Positions 38,666 through 51,226 of a stretch of 64,000 nt of DNA are shown here, piece after piece. The notes below the pieces were generated by a model. The model did not search any database. It worked only from the letters and a program-made list of their open reading frames with translations, and had not been told where the DNA came from. Position 1 is the stretch's first letter, and each line of letters starts with the position of its first letter. Both the position numbers and the translations under genes were made by a program. This DNA is from Synchiropus splendidus (lineage: Eukaryota > Chordata > Actinopteri > Syngnathiformes > Callionymidae), in contig NC_071342.1 in assembly GCF_027744825.2 (NCBI RefSeq), positions 16,363,001-16,427,000 of the forward strand, given 5' to 3'.

Positions 38666-39704
38666 TAGTCGACTTGAGTACACAACTGTGCGGTTTAACA
38701 GCAGTTATATTGCAACAAGCCTGTACAGAAACTGATAAACAATGCAGCATGCTTTGGACAGGATACTTCCTGTGTTGTAAAGCAAGTCAAACCTGAGAGG
38801 TTTCATATATATACAAGATATTCTGGCGAATGTATGGAAAATTAATGGAGCTGTCGTTTGAAAGCGCACAGGAGGTGAATGTTTGAGAATGTCACTGGTC
38901 CCCCTGACAGCTCAATCAGCGCCCAGCTTTGGGTTGCCATGCAACTGGAAGCAAATGGAGCTATGAGTAATGTTTAAAATAAAAATTACACCCTGTTACA
39001 TTGATCTATAATTACTACAAGCAAGCGCTGTACGTCTTGAGAACTTGGTCTAAGAAGTTTGTCATGTGATCGGCGTTTCGCTTGCGACTGCACATCACGG
39101 CAGGTGACTTGCATGAGGCGTCCATACGAACGGAACACGGTGAGGAAAAGGCTTCCGATTCCAGCGTCTCAATATGACGAAGGGGTGAGGCGTCACACCG
39201 AGCAGTGAGCAGAATTCAGTCATAATTAATCCTGTTAATTACATGTGTAATCTGGAAGCACAATTGCTGCTAGGTGAGAGATGACGGACAACAGAGCTCC
39301 ACTCTGCCGAGAGCACTGAACAGCATTTCTGTCCCTGAGATGTAGGTTTAACCTTTACAGTTTACCCTTTAAGGTGTTCCCCACAAAAATGAGTCCTTTC
39401 CACCCAGTGCAGCTGCGTTTTATTCGTACGGCACTGATATAAAGTTGCTGTGCCGTCCAGCCGTTTCATAGCTTTTGTTCCATGTTTGCCACTTTCACTT
39501 GATCAAAAAGTGGCGTACAAATACTCAAATCACTAGACCAAAAATGCCAGTCTTAAATACGAGCTTCAAGCAGCAAGAGTTTAAGAATATTTGCTTTTGG
39601 CCGCACACCTAGTGAAATAGTGTCATCACGAACAGTCGTAAAGCTTCCTCGTCTCTGCCCCCTATCCCATGTTCATTTGTTTATGAGGAAGAATCGTGGT
39701 GAAA
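38666..39704. other. gene-free spacer
   Basis: No exon or repeat end recognised. Confidence 0.5.
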
Positions 39705-40290
39705 CTGCGAAGATATCAGAATCTAATTTATTGCCATGGTCAGTGGGGATCTCACCAACTAGGTCCTTTGGAATAAAGTGCTTTAATAAAATAAAATAAA
39801 ATAAAATAAAATAAATAAAACAACAAAGGCTGATCACGAATTCAACAGTCTGACGGCCGAGGGGTAGAAGCTGTTCCCGTGACGGGAGGTTCTGGTTTGG
39901 ATCCACCGCCGCCTCCTGCCAGAGGGAAGAGGAACAAACAGTCCATGACCAGGATGAGAAGGGTCGGCTCTGATCCGACCCGCACGTCTCTGGGTCCTGG
40001 AGGCATACAGGTCCTGAAGAGGTGGCAGGTTGCAACCGATCGCTTTCCCAGCAGAACGTACGATGCGCTGCAGTCTGCTCTTGTCCCTGGAGGTGGCGCT
40101 GTTGTACCAGACAGTGATAGAGGAGGTGAGGATGGACTGGATGATGGCCGTGTAGAACTCCACCACTCCACTTCGTCAACAGTAGTAGTTTTCGTAGCTA
40201 CCGCAAGAAGAGCATTCTCTGCTGGTCCTTCCTGATGAGGGACCTGATGGTTGGCTCCCATTTGAGGTCCTCAGTGATGGTGGTGTCTAG
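39705..40290 (-). mobile_element. LINE 3' fragment with reverse-transcriptase C-terminus
   Basis: The minus frame at 39834-40166 encodes a recognisable LINE ORF2 C-terminal stretch: 'ESILTSSITVWYNSATSRDK', then LQRIVRSAGKAIGC, DPSHPGHGLFVPLPSGRR and NSFYPSAVRLLNS. These correspond to the late reverse-transcriptase and C-terminal segment of CR1/L2/Rex-like elements. After the frame come an (AAAAT)n run and a tail with CATGGCAATAAATTAGATTCTG. The upstream part is broken by frame changes and the 5' end is missing, as usual for LINEs. Confidence 0.85.
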
Positions 40291-40659
40291 GAAGCAGAAT
40301 GATGAAATGAGAAAGGCTGCTAATCTAGCTAGATGAAATTAATAATTATTTCTTATCATTCATAATGTCACGCCTTGACCGGCAGGTGTTGCTAAGCAGT
40401 AGCTGCGCTAACAGCTGCTGAGGAACCAGCAGTCTCACTTTCATGAGCCCCGAAAACTCTCTGTGCTGGGTCAAGTGCTGGAGCTTTAAATGGCGTCTTC
40501 CCTGCACAGCATTTTCCCGTGCACGTGAAGCAGGATGCAAACTTCAAACTTTACATGACACATTGAAATACCCTCCACAGCAGACATGCCGCTGCTGAAT
40601 GAAAATCGAGCAGGGAGGAGCCGACGCATCACAACCAGCGGGGCTTCATCAGAGCGCCG
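40291..40659. other. gene-free spacer
   Basis: No exon recognised. It may be the interior of the transposon whose right end lies at 40660-40757. Confidence 0.4.
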
Positions 40660-40757
40660 GCTGTCACATGTGATCGGTTGTTGTGGTTGGCATGCACCGA
40701 TCACAATGAAATTGGCCGATCGTGATCTGTGACCGATTGATCGGAGCATCCCTAATT
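40660..40757 (-). repeat. DNA-transposon right end (hAT-like)
   Basis: CATGCACCGATCAC, GGCCGATCGTGATC and a terminal CGATTGATCGGAGCATCCCTAA match the reversed TTAGGGATGCTCCGATC start of a common fish hAT-like repeat. No left end was found in the window upstream. Confidence 0.5.
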
Positions 40758-42692
40758 TTTGCTAATGCCGGTTAAAAAGACTATTGCTGTTCTGGCAGTG
40801 GAGATTCACATAGTAAGGATTAATAGAGAAAATATAGCTTCACCAGATCGACGAGCTTGCTCTATCTTCACTCACAGATCACTTGGTCCAGTAGTGGTCA
40901 TGCTTGGGATGTTAGAGTAGGATATTTTGAGACAGTTTTGCACCTCATTTATTCGGTTTTTCCAATTTTCTGTTTGCATCAAGTGTATTTTTTCCTTTTT
41001 TTCTTTCGTACATTTGATCAATATGACCTAGTTCTGCTGCTGGTTGGACTTTTGGATGACAAATAAATATCTTTGCGATGATCACATGGTTTCATGTCAT
41101 TTCACCAGGTTTTGGTTTGTTTACGTGTGAGTAGATTAAATATGGTTATTGATCACAAATGAAATCAAGAGTCATGAATCAGTTCTATTACTTGAATGGG
41201 CCCTGTGCCCATTTATTCGGGGAAAAGTGGGCCCCGAGATCAACGAAGTTGAGAATCACTGCATTAAAGTTCCTTCCATTTCCCAGGTTGTGTTAGCACA
41301 TTCAATCAACTGGTAGCAATCCAGGTGTGAAGGAGAAAACTGTTTAAAAAAAACTACCTACCATACCTTTAAGCAAAGCCTGAAACGTCGTAATACACGA
41401 AGTGCTTACTACAACGTCTGATTGAATTTCAGGACTGAGAACCAAACGGAAACAAAAGACGTGGCTGCAGAGAAATGTTGTTGTTCATCTTTAAAAAGAA
41501 TTGTTCTTTGCAGGAACAAATGTAATTGCTTCCTGCCCTCCAGCTGAAATGAAATGCTGAACTTGATATGACTTGTTTTTTACTGATGCTTCAGCAATCT
41601 CTCCAAAATGTGAAATGCATGGATTAATGCCGCTTCAATATTGCAGCGTTGCGCTCAACACACAGCTCTCCACATTTGCACTACTTAATATTGAAATCTG
41701 AAATGGTTCAAGCGCTGAAGAAATCCTGGCTCAGTGAATTTGTGAAGCCATTTTGAACTGCTTGACCCATTCATTTCCACAGCTTGGATGTGATGCTACC
41801 ATTAGCATGACAGAGCACTTCCTTGAATTCTGCGCCTCCTATTGCCCTCCTTTTGAGCCGCCCTCATCTCCATAGGCAGAAGCAGCAGAAGAGACCTCGA
41901 CCATCTGTCTGAGGACCCTGAGGTCTTGACGCAATGGCATGATGGTTCCAGCGTGATTTCCACGACGCCGTCTGTGACGCAGTAGGTTGGACTCCACATA
42001 TAAAACCTCTGAAGCAGTTACTGCTCCATAGACTGTAACCATAAGTTTCCTTTCCCAACTGAAAGTGTCCGTGAGTGGTCGATATGTCACAAGATGAAGC
42101 CTTTAAAGAGTGACTGCACTGAAACAATATCTATTTTTGCAATCCGTTCAGCCCCTAGTGGCTAGGATGTGCCACTGCATGACACCTGAAAAGAAAAGAC
42201 AAGGCAAACAAGCCCTCCGTGCACATTCCTCCAAGTTCTCCCTTCACTCCCACCGCCAACCTCATCCACACCCCCCACGGAGAACAGCTTAGGTCATTAC
42301 AGTCTGCTGTCAAAACCTGTGACCGCTCCGTGTTGGAGCCGCCAGGATTAAGGGCTGTGAAAACAAGAACAAGGAGGGAAAGGAGGTGAAAGCTGACAGA
42401 GGGAGAAAAGCCTAAAATATTTTCACTTTCTTCCTTTTTTTTCTTCATGACCACAGTTGACCACATGCTGATTCTTGCAGCTACTTTGCGCTGAATTGCA
42501 CTCATGCGGAGGGATACGAGTCACATGGTGAACCGAGACAATCGGGCCTGTCGACTGAAAGAGCGGGCTTTTTTAGACGCGCCCACGCTATGCATTTCAT
42601 CGAGTGTTAGGCCGAGTATCAAAACCCACCAATTATGTTTGACATTTAATTAGCTCACAGAGTCCGTTTGTTGCTTGTTTGTCAGTTATTCC
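40758..42692. other. gene-free spacer
   Basis: No coding exon recognised. The words GGGCCC, AAAAGTGGGCCCCGAGATC and GTTGAGAATCACTGC at 41195-41263 look like a hAT-type right end. The rest is unique. Confidence 0.45.
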
Positions 42693-43956
42693 AGGTGACC
42701 TTTGTTTGGTGCAAAATTCCACGTTACAAAGGTGAAACGTAAAACGTGTCCGAGGCAATGTGTCATGACATTTATGGAGGCTAGCTCAATGCTAACAGTA
42801 GCGAGTTTTATCTGCAGTTGAGTTGAAGATCATGTGATCGATTCAGTTTTTGGGTCAACAAACCACATCCAGTATATGATCCAGTAAGACTTTAATCCAC
42901 AAATATGAAGAAACTAACTCGGTTAAATGAAATTAAGTGTCGAATTGCAACACATTTATGACAAAAGTTACGTGAAAAAAGATGCAAAATGTAATATTAA
43001 TCATCAAGGCAGCAAAACGTAATATTAAATTAGCGTATTAATGAATTTTATACATTTTTATATAAATAATAACATTTTCTGTACTAAAAAGTTTTCGGTT
43101 TTAATTTATATTATTTGATTTATTTGTTTATTTTTGTATTTAAACCAAAAGAGGAGGCATAAAAGTTGACGTTTGAAGTACAGTGCAAAAAACTATTCAT
43201 CACGTAAAAAAACTGGTTATAATAAATAAAGTATGCCAAAAATACAAAATAAAAGTCAATACTTTAAAGAGTGAAAACAAGGAACTGCAGAATACTTGAG
43301 ATATATAAGTGTTCGAGGTGACCTTCGTTTGGTGCAAAATTCCACGTTACAAAGGTGAAACGTAAAACGTGTCCAAGGCAATGTGTCTTTTTTAAGTGCA
43401 GAGGGTTTATGGAGGCTAACGCTACTGTTAGCATGATCCTGAATGCTAACGGTAGCGGGATAAAGTTTCATCTGCAGTTGAGTTGAAGATCATGTGATCA
43501 ATTCAGTTTTTGGGTCAACAAACCACATCCTTTACTCCACTAATATGAAGAAACTAAGTTGGTTATATGAAATTAAGTGTCAAATTGCAAGAAAATTATG
43601 AGAAAAGTTACGTGAAAAAGGACGCAAAATGTAATATTAATCATCAAGGCAGCAAAATTTAATGTTAAATGAGTGTATTGATGAAGGAATACATTTTATA
43701 TATTGTAAATTATAACATTTTCCGTATTAAAAAACATTTTGTTTTAATTTAGATTATTTGATTTATTTACTTTTTAAACCAAAAGAGGAGGGAAAAAAGT
43801 TGACATTTGAAGTACAGTGCAAAAAACTATTCAGCACAAATCATTTAAAAGGTAAAAAAAAATCAGGTTAAATAAATAAAGTATGCAAAAAATACAAATT
43901 AAAAATCAATACTTTAAAGAGTGAAGACAAAGAAATGCAGAATACTTGAGATATAT
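42693..43956 (+). repeat. tandem duplication, two units of about 620 bp
   Basis: Unit 1 (42693 to about 43306) and unit 2 (43316-43956) are colinear: AGGTGACCTTTGTTTGGTGC restarts at 43316 with an offset of 623 bp, and both units end AATACTTGAGATATAT. Unit 2 carries an insertion with extra GCTAACG copies and several small indels. Both are AT-rich, without a gene. This is a local segmental duplication rather than two transposon insertions. Confidence 0.9.
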
Positions 43957-45727
43957 TTTCAAATGTTAAACCTTTGCTGTTTTAGTCATATATCGCTGTC
44001 CTCACAAAGGCAGGACAGGAGCCAACAATTGCTATCTGCGGCTGCTGTGTGGATGAGGCTCAGGACAAAGAGATCTGTGATCAACTCATGGAGCATCCAT
44101 CTTTGCCACAAATAACACAGACTAGACATTTTCTGTTTCATCTAAACTCCTCCAAACAAGGCTAATCCGCTGTTAGTGTCCAAACACCGTCACCAGTGGA
44201 GCCGTGTCAGTCTGTCTCCATACCAACCGACGAGATCAGTCTGTCCATCAGGCTTCCAGTGGAGCGCATGTGACAGCCGGTCTCCTGTTGAGGAGCGACG
44301 TGTGACATTGGGTATTGGATTGGTGTCATCTGTCTGCTCCTCCACCGGCCTCCTGCGCTTCTGTCTGTCTCACCAAATATGACTCAGACGGAAAGTTTCA
44401 GCCGCTCTTATCTATGTTGAAGCTCACTGCAAGCGGTGACGTTTAGTCATTAAATGCAGGGTTTTTATTAACTGGATGGGAGGTGGACAGCTGTGAACTT
44501 CGATGAGTTCAGTCCTGCAACTGCTTGGACCAGACACAGGTGCCACAGAGTGACACTTGACAAGTTAGCCAGCAGCATCACAAGGAGCTGCGTTTACGAA
44601 TCAACTTGCCCAGTAATATGAACTAGAAACGGAAGGCAGATTTTATTTAAAAATGCCTCCACCTTTTGGTCCTCCCCCTCTGCCTACTCTTTTAACGGTG
44701 CCCCTGATTATCTCATAGTTTTGCTGGATACACCCTGCTCTCCCCTTTAAAAAGGCGGCATTACTTCCACCTCCCCAAACTTGTCAAAACCAATTTGCCA
44801 TCCTATTATTCCCTCAACTGATTCCGCCGTGACCCCTCCCCACAGCCCGCGCTCCACAAATCCTCAACCCCTCACTTCTCTCGATTGAAACTCCCAACAC
44901 GACCTGCGCAACCCCTGAGCTCCCTTCAACCCCATCCTGTCTTTTTTTTTCTGTTTTTAATGTTGCCCCCCTGCAGCTCTTATCAGTCTCAACTCTTCAG
45001 CAACTTCACTTGAGTGTCCTGAAAAGAAGGAACAGGGCGAGTGCTTCTGTTAAGCAGGTGCATGCAGAAGAAAGCGAGCCAGCCACTACATTCATGACGG
45101 AAAATGTTTGTGTGCGCAACACTTGCAGCATCATATCCAGCCCCTCTGCGTCTCCCTGCACCCACCTCTCCCTCTCCCATCAATTAGCGCCCTCACCAGT
45201 GACAACACAGAGGATCTTCATTAGCGGAGAAGGCTCAATTATATCAGTAGATATTGCTTTCCAAAACTAATTATCCCAGTTGCACGGCACGGCTGACTGA
45301 GCTTGCCCTCACCCCGGGGCGCAGCAGTTAGTGATGTGATTCAAGTTTGGCTCGGAGGTCTGCTTTCCTTTCCTTTTGTCTTCCTCTCTTTACTTTCACT
45401 TGTTGAGCTCATGCCAACTGTACTTAATCCACAGTCAATTCCATTAACAGGAAGCAAAGAGAATTGTTTGCCTGGTCTTTACCTACCTCTGGCGTGAAGA
45501 CTTTTTTATAGAATCAACTTCCGCCAAAGTCAGAGCTGTCAAACTCATTCAGACACATGACAAAACAAAAATACAGTCAAAATAAAATTGATTTAAACCT
45601 ATGAATGTGAAATAACTTGACAGTTTAATTGTAGTGTGGTTGCCTGGCTACTAGCTAAAACTGCTATTATAAATTATGCCACAAGCAATACTTCATCTAT
45701 CATGGGCCTTGAGATTGGGGAGCAGAT
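43957..45727. other. gene-free spacer, possible regulatory block
   Basis: No coding exon recognised. At 45181-45277 four ATTA/TAAT cores fall within about 95 bp of unique DNA, a layout often seen in homeodomain-responsive enhancers. The 44690-44960 part is C-rich on the plus strand. Confidence 0.4.
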
Positions 45728-46287
45728 TAGGGATGGGCGATATGGACAAAAAAGTTATTGCGATAAATGTTGTCATTTTGGTGATAACGATAAATACATT
45801 TTCATTCTATTGCATGTGTTGGACGCCACAGTCTCTCTTGATACTGATGAAACTTATTAGTGGAGTTTGTCTCCAACATCATGATTTGTTTATGTTTCAA
45901 TATAGTAGTTAACCAATTGTAGAGATGAGAAATTCAATGTTTCACGTCTCTTTTAGAAGCTGTTGGTGTCTGACAGACTGCTCTGCCAGCTTTATTTAGC
46001 GGTTAAATTGAGGCGTCTGTCTGCTGTATCCCATGTCTCTTTAACAGTTGACTTGAACTTTTCATAAGTCTATTTCCAAAAATGGTTGTTATCCACTTCC
46101 TTATAGATTTCGCTTAATACTTTGACCACTTTAGAATTTGTTGATGGTCCCTAACTGATGCCGGGTCGTAACATAAGCACAGCCTCATCCTGTGCATGTA
46201 TCAAACTTATCGTGAGATGCAGAATTTTCTGCATCTCAATTTTGTGTTTGGCGGTATATCCTGTACGATAAGTTATCGCCCATCCTG
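45728..46287. mobile_element. TIR element with GGGATGGGCGATAT ends
   Basis: Left end TAGGGATGGGCGATATGG at 45728; the right end at 46275-46288 is the inverse (ATCGCCCATCCTGG). The interior contains the tell-tale GTTATTGCGATAAATG and GGTGATAACGATAAATAC words of a common fish MITE. Length is about 560 bp with no transposase. No convincing target duplication was seen, so the superfamily is left open. Confidence 0.75.
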
Positions 46288-48414
46288 GTCCCTCACACAA
46301 GGTCAATATGGATCGAACACTTCTGATGACCTCGCATGCGCATGACACCCCCACTTTTGATACCATTTGTGACAATGCTGGACGAATTCCTGTGGACGTT
46401 TCAGCAAACACAGAGGAGACGCTTCTCAGAATCAGGTTTATTCGGTCCACTATGGACATGAATACACTGAATTGTGAGCCAGGATGGGGTTATCTCAAGA
46501 TAAGCCATGCCAAGTAAATAAATAAAAACCATGGAATACTTGCCTGTATATTCCATTACACGTCCTAACATCCTATTTCTGACACCACTGCTCACAGAAA
46601 CAACGCCCTGACCTCGACACCAAAACGCACATTTGCTCAGTGGTCTTTGTTCATATCAGTTTTCCAGTCTAGGACTGACTGTGCATCCTAGGTAAACAAA
46701 GTATAAGGCATGTACTGAAGCTCTGCAGAACAGTGCCAGGTAGGTATGTATACTTCTCTCTCTATACTTGTATACTTCTTCCTTTCAGGGAAATACAAAA
46801 CTCAAAGGCGACTGAATCTAAAGACAATTACCAGTGAAAGACCCCAACACAGAATTAGCTCCCAAAAAACTTACAAGAGCCTTTTCTCCAAACACAACTG
46901 ATCCTTTGTTCATCCTGCTGGGAGTGACAAAAATAGACGGCGGCGCCGCAGATAGCACTGTAACGCAAATGCTGTAAAGATGTTTGAGAGGATGGTATTA
47001 ACTGCAGGGAACATATGGTGAAAATTTGCTTTGGAAAGGATTCCCCTGATGCTGTGCACAAATAACATTATTGAACTTGACAGCCACAAAACCAAAAGAG
47101 GAAAAATGGAAAAAGCAAATGTATCGCGGATGAAAGAAAAGAAAGTAAGACTTTTCTTTCATCTTATGAACATTACTGCCATGGTCAGCTCGGTGTCTGA
47201 GCCTCGCCATCAGGCTCTCAGTCATCGGCTTGTTGCCCTGCAGCCCACCGCCTTCACAGAAGGTGGGCCATTTAGTCACATTTCAAAGTAGCCCAGGCAG
47301 GGGAACGCACTCATTACACATCATTCTTCCTCTCCTCTTCCCCTCATACGTCCCTCTTGGGTCCCCCTCTTTTCTGTCTCCAGTTTCAGCTATTTGGTCC
47401 TTCGGCCGAACTCCGGAGGTAGATCATTTTAATTCTGCTTCACAGATCTTTTTCAAAAAGATCCAAGACCTGCAGACCTCAAAACTGATGACCGGCGGTT
47501 GAACCCGTTCTGACCAGGGAGGACCCCGCTGCTTGTAAACACAGCCATCGTCTCACACGCTCTCATTTCCGCCCCCTGAGTACTTTTGTTCGCTGAGCAC
47601 AATGACACAAAGTATTTCATGTTTCCGTCGATCTTGAAGAGCTTGTTTGTTTAAGCATCTTTGTGCGGAGCTTCAGTAAGTAACGGTGATAATTCCTTCC
47701 ATTCCTTCAAATATTACTAAACTCCTAGTGTCATCTCACTGGTTCACATTAAATTGTGTTTCCGCCCGGTAATTTCGCCAAATAAAAATATCCAAATTCG
47801 CAAAATTCGCAACCGTATTTTGGCCATCACGGTTGCCAAGTTTGTTTACCGCCATAACCTGGCGGTGATCTTGCGAGTCGCGACACTCGCGGCTTGGAAG
47901 CACGCTGGGATGTCTGACGCTGATGACAAACTTTAAACAATCGTTCACAAAACTAACTCATCGCTTTCTAATCGGAAGAATATCTTGCGCTCCCCGACCC
48001 ACATCCCTGCTGCAAGCGGACGAACACAGAGCCCTTTCAGAATGAGAGCAAAATAGCTTAACAGGGACCAAAATTCAACTCGTTCTATTTATTTAATCAA
48101 GCCTTTATATATGTATTGTTTGAATGAATGAATGTTGTGGTTGTGATAGTTGTAGTTGTAGTAGACATCCGTCACAGATGACGCAAACTTATATGAATAT
48201 ATATTATTTTGGTACAAATGGATGTTTACAGCTTTGTTTTTTACAAAGCAAGTTGTTAGTTGTCAGTCGTTGACATTGTGTGTCATGAGAGTGAGGATGT
48301 GTTGCATTTTTCAGAACAGCAACAGCTTGATGTTTTCACAAATGCTACTGGAACTTCTTTGCTTTCAAGCATTTGCCATCAAAGGCAGCCATAGCAAGTC
48401 GTCCTTCTAAACCC
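46288..48414. other. gene-free spacer
   Basis: No coding exon recognised. The 47160-47290 part is unique and comparatively GC-balanced. Open frames on opposite strands at 46998-47502 have no signature. Confidence 0.5.
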
Positions 48415-48600
48415 ATCTTTGACAGAACACCATTCTTTTCATGTCCTCCTTTATCACGTCACTGAACACCATTGTATTCATTGATTTAGTAACTTTACTT
48501 CTAACATTCTTCATCCAACTTGTCCTCTGTCTCCTCCACATGTCCAAGCCATCTGGCCTCTCCATGTCTAGTCTTGTTCTTTCTAGGTAACAAATGTGAG
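48415..48600 (-). mobile_element. probable LINE fragment, decayed
   Basis: CATCCAACTTGTCCTCTGTC, CTCCACATGTCCAAGCCATC and TGGCCTCTCCATGTCTAG match, in order, the vocabulary of the 19390-19710 fragment and, reversed, that at 53895-54115. Frames are broken. Classified by these internal matches only. Confidence 0.45.
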
Positions 48601-51226
48601 TACTCCCTATATAAAAATTGCAAGCTCAATACCCAATAAGATATTCAATACTCCATTATATGTCCGCAAACACAGGGACAAAAAAATTACAAATTAAAAA
48701 TTGTTTAAAAAAAAAGTATTAATATAAGAATCAGAGCAGCAGACTAGTAATCGATTAACTACCAGTAAGTTTAGTTACAGGCAAGTCGACTACTCTCATC
48801 TTCATACAAGAAGGGTTAACGCCAAGTTTGAGTCATGAAAGTTAGCTAAAGGCTGCAACACACAAGGAAATGCGAACAACAAAGGAACCAGCTCGTGTGG
48901 ACAACAGCCGTGATATGAACCACCTGCCAGGGTTGGAAGTGGCCAGCTGCCAGCTCAAGGCATGTGAGGGGTGCGGCACACTTGGCATGGTATTGATAAC
49001 TTGTCTAACAACCATTACACCATTACAACGTATCAAAATTTACAACAGTTTTGTTTGCAAGAACATGTCAGAACAGAACCAAGCCAACTTGCTCGACTTG
49101 CGTCCACCTGTATGTACGACCACGGAGGGCAGATGCTTTTTAAAATTTTTATTCAATGTCTGGCACTGCAGCACGTAGCAGCACATACGACAGTTACGGC
49201 AGCACAGTATCCCAGCATCTCACTCTCACACAGCAATCTACCACTACAGTAGCACCTATGACCCCCGCATTCCACTTACGTCCAATCCGACTTACGGTCG
49301 TAAGTCGCATGTTACTTGTAATTTGTTCAGTATATTCCCATCAGCTGGGCACAGATCCTCCTCTGACTCACAAGGAAATGGCTGCTAACACATGACACTC
49401 TTGGAAACCGCTGGACGTGGGTGAGGACAGAATGCTGTCTGAGCAGTCCTGGTACACAGGTGCTGTCGACCTCAACTGCGAGACGGTCAATCCTGACCCC
49501 ACAATGAGTCGCTGGTGTGGGATTGTATCCAGGTTGCGGGAAAAGGATGCAGAGAAGTTCAACAACACAGCAGGAAAAAAAAAAGTTATTGAGTCTATTT
49601 GCACTTATTGCATGCAGTTGAACGTATGTATTATTTCAGGTGTTAATTCAGGGTAAAGAGAAATAAATTCAGTTAAAGATATATTGAAGTGATTTTACCA
49701 TGATTATTTACATCTGTGTTACTATCGTGATTTGAGTGTTGAAAGTGAAAAATCTAATTTTGTGACGGCTCGTATCAGGCATGTTGTTTTTTTCATCCCC
49801 AAAAGGGCATCTCATCTCTCCGAGGATCGACTGTGGGGTTTGCGGAGATAATGTCTTCTGGTACCGGGGGGTAGGGATTAAACACACTCTCATTAAAACC
49901 GCAAAATTGTCGTGGTGATGACCTTCAGTTTTTACGCACATGTGGATAAATAGAGTCGCCCGTGTTCCTCTCCAGAGGCACCGCACTGTAGCAGGGGCTT
50001 TGGACATGATTGTGCTTTCAAATCCGCCCTGACCTGAAGTCTATGGTGGAGAAAAGTCCAGGTGACATTTCAGAGAGCAGCCGAGTGTTGGGGGAATGGT
50101 ACGCAGCCAAAATAATCCCACTTGATTGAAGTGGGACGGTAATGCTGTTGAGCAGGTTGAATTGAACTCTGACCCTCAAAAGACAAACTTTGGACACCCC
50201 CATGGCAGAACAGTGACCCATGACTCCGAAGCGGCCCTTGAAGGGTGCGAGACCCTTCCCTTGGAAGGTTGGTCTAATTGCACTGAGGAGAGGCTGCTCT
50301 GATAAAGCTCATGAGGGTTGACACCAGGACACAGAAGCAGAAGCGGCTCCGGCTCACGGTTTGGGGTCAGTGTTTATCCCCTCTCAGGGCAGCCCGTTCA
50401 CATTCTCACACCTGCTTGTCAAAGGAGAGAGCGACTGAAGCTCTGGAACGTCGGAACAAGGGGGAAAAAAAGGTAAAAACTACCACATTTTTGAGGGAAG
50501 TGGTCAGTTAGTAGCCATACTGAGCTCACCTAGGCTGACAGAGGTAAAGAGTGTGTGAAGGCTGACCTCTAGTGGATGTGAAAGGTGAGCTGAAATGATG
50601 AAACAGTTTCCCAGTTCACTCAAAAATATCTTATATGCTAAACAAACTTTATATTAAGGTGAATAAGTTAATGCTCGATGAGGAACATCAGTATTTGACC
50701 ATCACAAGTTTCACTGTCTGCGGCCAGGAATCTGAAAGGACGTCGGATTAGAATAGCTGAGATAATATACAAATCTAAAATAGAAAAGCGACGAGTTCCA
50801 TGAGGACAACTTCGCGCTCACTTCTGTCCCAGAGTGATAGACGCGCAGTCAGTCACGCTTTTCCTTGAAAATGGCGCCACCGTGAGGTGAGTCAGGAAAA
50901 TGTTTTTATAAACTATATACATATATATACATTAACTATACCGCGCAACATTTTCCTTTTTTAATATTATCATTATTTATTCATTTGTTTTGCGGTACTG
51001 CAGTATTGCACGGAGCAGCCAAAAATTATTAAAATCCATTGGTGTCATATAAGTCAACTGGACCTTGATGCACATGACTGGTCACATGGTTGGTGAAGCT
51101 GTGTTAGCCTGATTGGTTGGTACAAAAACCTGGACACCCTGTGCCTCTTTCTGGAATGGTTCACTCTCGTCTACTCCAGTAAAATCCAGTGGAGTTTGAA
51201 GGTGATGCTGACACGACCACAAGAAG
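48601..51226. other. gene-free spacer
   Basis: No coding exon recognised. Near 49263-49310 the words CTTACGTCCAATCCGACTTACG resemble another fish DNA repeat end. A (TA)n-like stretch lies at 50912-50932. Confidence 0.45.

Noticed and set aside
39879..40235. 118-codon plus-strand frame
   Set aside because: It is antisense to the LINE reverse-transcriptase fragment on the minus strand, which has recognisable motifs.
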